This document shows positions 63,054-64,000 of a stretch of 64,000 nucleotides of DNA, piece after piece. The DNA is from Amycolatopsis sp. CA-230715 (GTDB lineage Bacteria; Actinomycetota; Actinomycetes; Mycobacteriales; Pseudonocardiaceae): NCBI RefSeq assembly GCF_018736145.1, contig NZ_CP059997.1, positions 4,401,501 through 4,465,500 of the forward strand. The letters run 5' to 3'. The notes below the pieces were generated by a model. It had not been told where the DNA came from and searched no databases. It saw nothing but the letters and a program-made list of their open reading frames with translations. A program made the position numbers and the translations under genes. Each line of letters starts with the position of its first letter. The stretch's first letter is position 1.

Positions 63054-63986
63054 TCAGGCTGAGGCGTCGGAGAGGGCGCGGATCTCGGCGTCGGTCAGGG
63101 TCAGTTCCGCCGAGGCGATGAGGTCCTCGAGTTGCCGCAGGTTCCGCGCGCTCGCGATCGGGGCGGCCACCGTGGGTTGCTGCCGCAGCCAGGCGAGCGA
63201 AACCGCGGCGACCGAGGTCTGGTGCGTGGCGGCCACGTCGTCGAGCGCCGAGAGCACGCGCTTGCCGCGTTCGTCGAGGTATGCCTGCGCGCCCTGGGCT
63301 CGCGGGCTGTCCGTGGTCGTCTCGGCCGAACGGTACTTTCCGGTCAGAAAGCCTTTGGCGAGCGCGTAATACGGCAACGTGGACAGGCCCTCGCGCGCCA
63401 CCAGCGGCGCCAGGTCCTTTTCGTACTCGCGTTCCACGAGGTTGTAGTGCGGCTGCAGCGCGACGAACCGCGCGAGTCCTTCACGGTCCGAAGTGGACAG
63501 TGCTTCGGCGAGGCGGTCCGCGGTGTAGTTCGAGCCCGCGATGTAGCGCACCTTCCCGGCCCGCACCAGTTCGTCGAAGGCGCCAAGGGTTTCTTCGAGC
63601 GGGAATTCTTCCTTGTCCCGGTGGACGTAGTAGAGATCGATGTGGTCGGTGCGGAGCCTGCGCAGCGAATCCTCGGCGGCGGCCTTGATGTTCGCCGCGG
63701 ACAGGCCGGGCCGTTCCGCCCACGAGCCGACCTTCGTCGCGATGACCACGTCGTCGCGGCGGCCGCGCTTGGCGAGCCAGTCGCCGAGCACCGTTTCCGA
63801 CTCGCCGCCCGAATTGCCCGGTGCGAACGCCGAATAGACGTCCGCGGTGTCGATGAAGTTGCCGCCCGCGCCGGTGTAGGCGTCCAGCACGGCGAACGAC
63901 TCGGCTTCGTCCGCGGTCCAGCCGAACACGTTCCCGCCGAGGTTCAGCCCGTACACGTCGAGGTCGCTGTTCCCGATCTTCGTCAT
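63054..63986 (-). CDS. Aldo/keto reductase
   Basis: 310 aa from ATG 63986. Catalytic tetrad: Asp47 (IDTADVYS), Tyr51, Lys85 (VIATKVGSW) and His122 (DLYYVHRDKE). NADPH-binding end YALAKGFLTGKYRS and PIASARNLRQLEDLIA. Typical of the AKR family acting on aldehydes or ketones, related to YajO/oxidoreductase-type AKRs. Begins 14 bp from the right edge; upstream sequence is not visible. Confidence 0.93.
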   Translation of the reverse strand: MTKIGNSDLDVYGLNLGGNVFGWTADEAESFAVLDAYTGAGGNFIDTADVYSAFAPGNSGGESETVLGDWLAKRGRRDDVVIATKVGSWAERPGLSAANIKAAAEDSLRRLRTDHIDLYYVHRDKEEFPLEETLGAFDELVRAGKVRYIAGSNYTADRLAEALSTSDREGLARFVALQPHYNLVEREYEKDLAPLVAREGLSTLPYYALAKGFLTGKYRSAETTTDSPRAQGAQAYLDERGKRVLSALDDVAATHQTSVAAVSLAWLRQQPTVAAPIASARNLRQLEDLIASAELTLTDAEIRALSDASA

Positions 63987-64000
63987 GCCTCGAACGTAAC

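Noticed and set aside
1..64000. tRNA, rRNA or CRISPR arrays
   Set aside because: No cloverleaf-like sequence with CCA-end features, no rRNA signature and no regular short repeat/spacer series was seen on either strand.

Overview
The window is high-GC actinobacterial chromosome. GTG starts, 4-bp GTGA/ATGA stop-start overlaps, HspR/HAIR heat-shock control, a DasR-type site at nagA, F420/PPOX-type enzymes and numerous MarR/TetR/LacI regulators all fit the Pseudonocardiaceae, and an Amycolatopsis-like organism is the best guess. That is inference from gene content; no rRNA or other taxonomic marker is present. I found no tRNA, rRNA, CRISPR array, prophage or insertion sequence. The nearest thing to a mobile element is a DUF222/HNH endonuclease gene with an AT-richer leader.

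Layout. 1-6.1 kb: tail of a DUF4097-type protein, a secreted S33 peptidase, then the dnaK-grpE-dnaJ-hspR operon behind two HAIR operators. 6.1-10.2 kb: composite intergenic repeats, a self-regulated MarR/oxidoreductase pair, VOC and dienelactone-hydrolase genes, and a flavohaemoglobin. 10.4-13 kb: MarR plus an MFS exporter with a C-terminal carboxypeptidase-regulatory-like beta domain. 13.1-17 kb: clpB with its own HAIR box, a membrane-anchored unknown, and a second composite repeat. 17-20.4 kb: an unrecognised secreted protein, SDR, pyrE, csbD. 20.5-24.6 kb: a nine-gene Asp23/Gls24 envelope-stress operon led by a sigma factor and a protein joining an anti-sigma-type zinc motif to an Asp23 domain. 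24.7-32.2 kb: DUF2784, TrmH-type methyltransferase, TetR, molybdopterin oxidoreductase, GH76, TetR, serine hydrolase, HxlR, RidA. 32.2-33.7 kb: DUF222/HNH element. 33.8-41 kb: two paralogous LacI-type proteins (one without a DNA-binding domain), a divergent FrcBCA-like sugar ABC transporter with two kinases, and an SDR. 41-45.7 kb: VOC, LysR divergent from a luciferase-like oxidase/hydrolase/methyltransferase operon, DedA. 45.8-49.8 kb: a second MarR/MFS locus, with three beta domains on the MFS and a fourth on a coupled YceI protein. 50-55 kb: F420 enzyme, TetR/MFS/FAD oxidase with tandem operators, small secreted protein, second DedA. 55-58 kb: proline-rich membrane protein, nagA with a dre-like site, SigE-type sigma factor, YciI. 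58-64 kb: a coupled flavin monooxygenase, PF10118 protein and 2Fe-2S reductase, then PPOX, SDR and aldo/keto reductase.

The two most interesting systems are (1) the Asp23 operon, in which a zinc anti-sigma motif fused to Asp23 could link the AmaP membrane anchor to the adjacent sigma factor, and (2) the paired MarR/MFS loci, whose exporters and a YceI lipid-binding-type protein share the same beta-sandwich domain and whose promoters share a GTTG-N7-CAAC-like motif. The PF10118 'hydrolase', coupled to a reductase and bearing a ferritin-like E...ExxH...E...ExxH pattern, is a good candidate for a mis-named diiron oxygenase. Several families of dispersed palindromes, including DnaA-box-like pairs, occupy the larger intergenic gaps.
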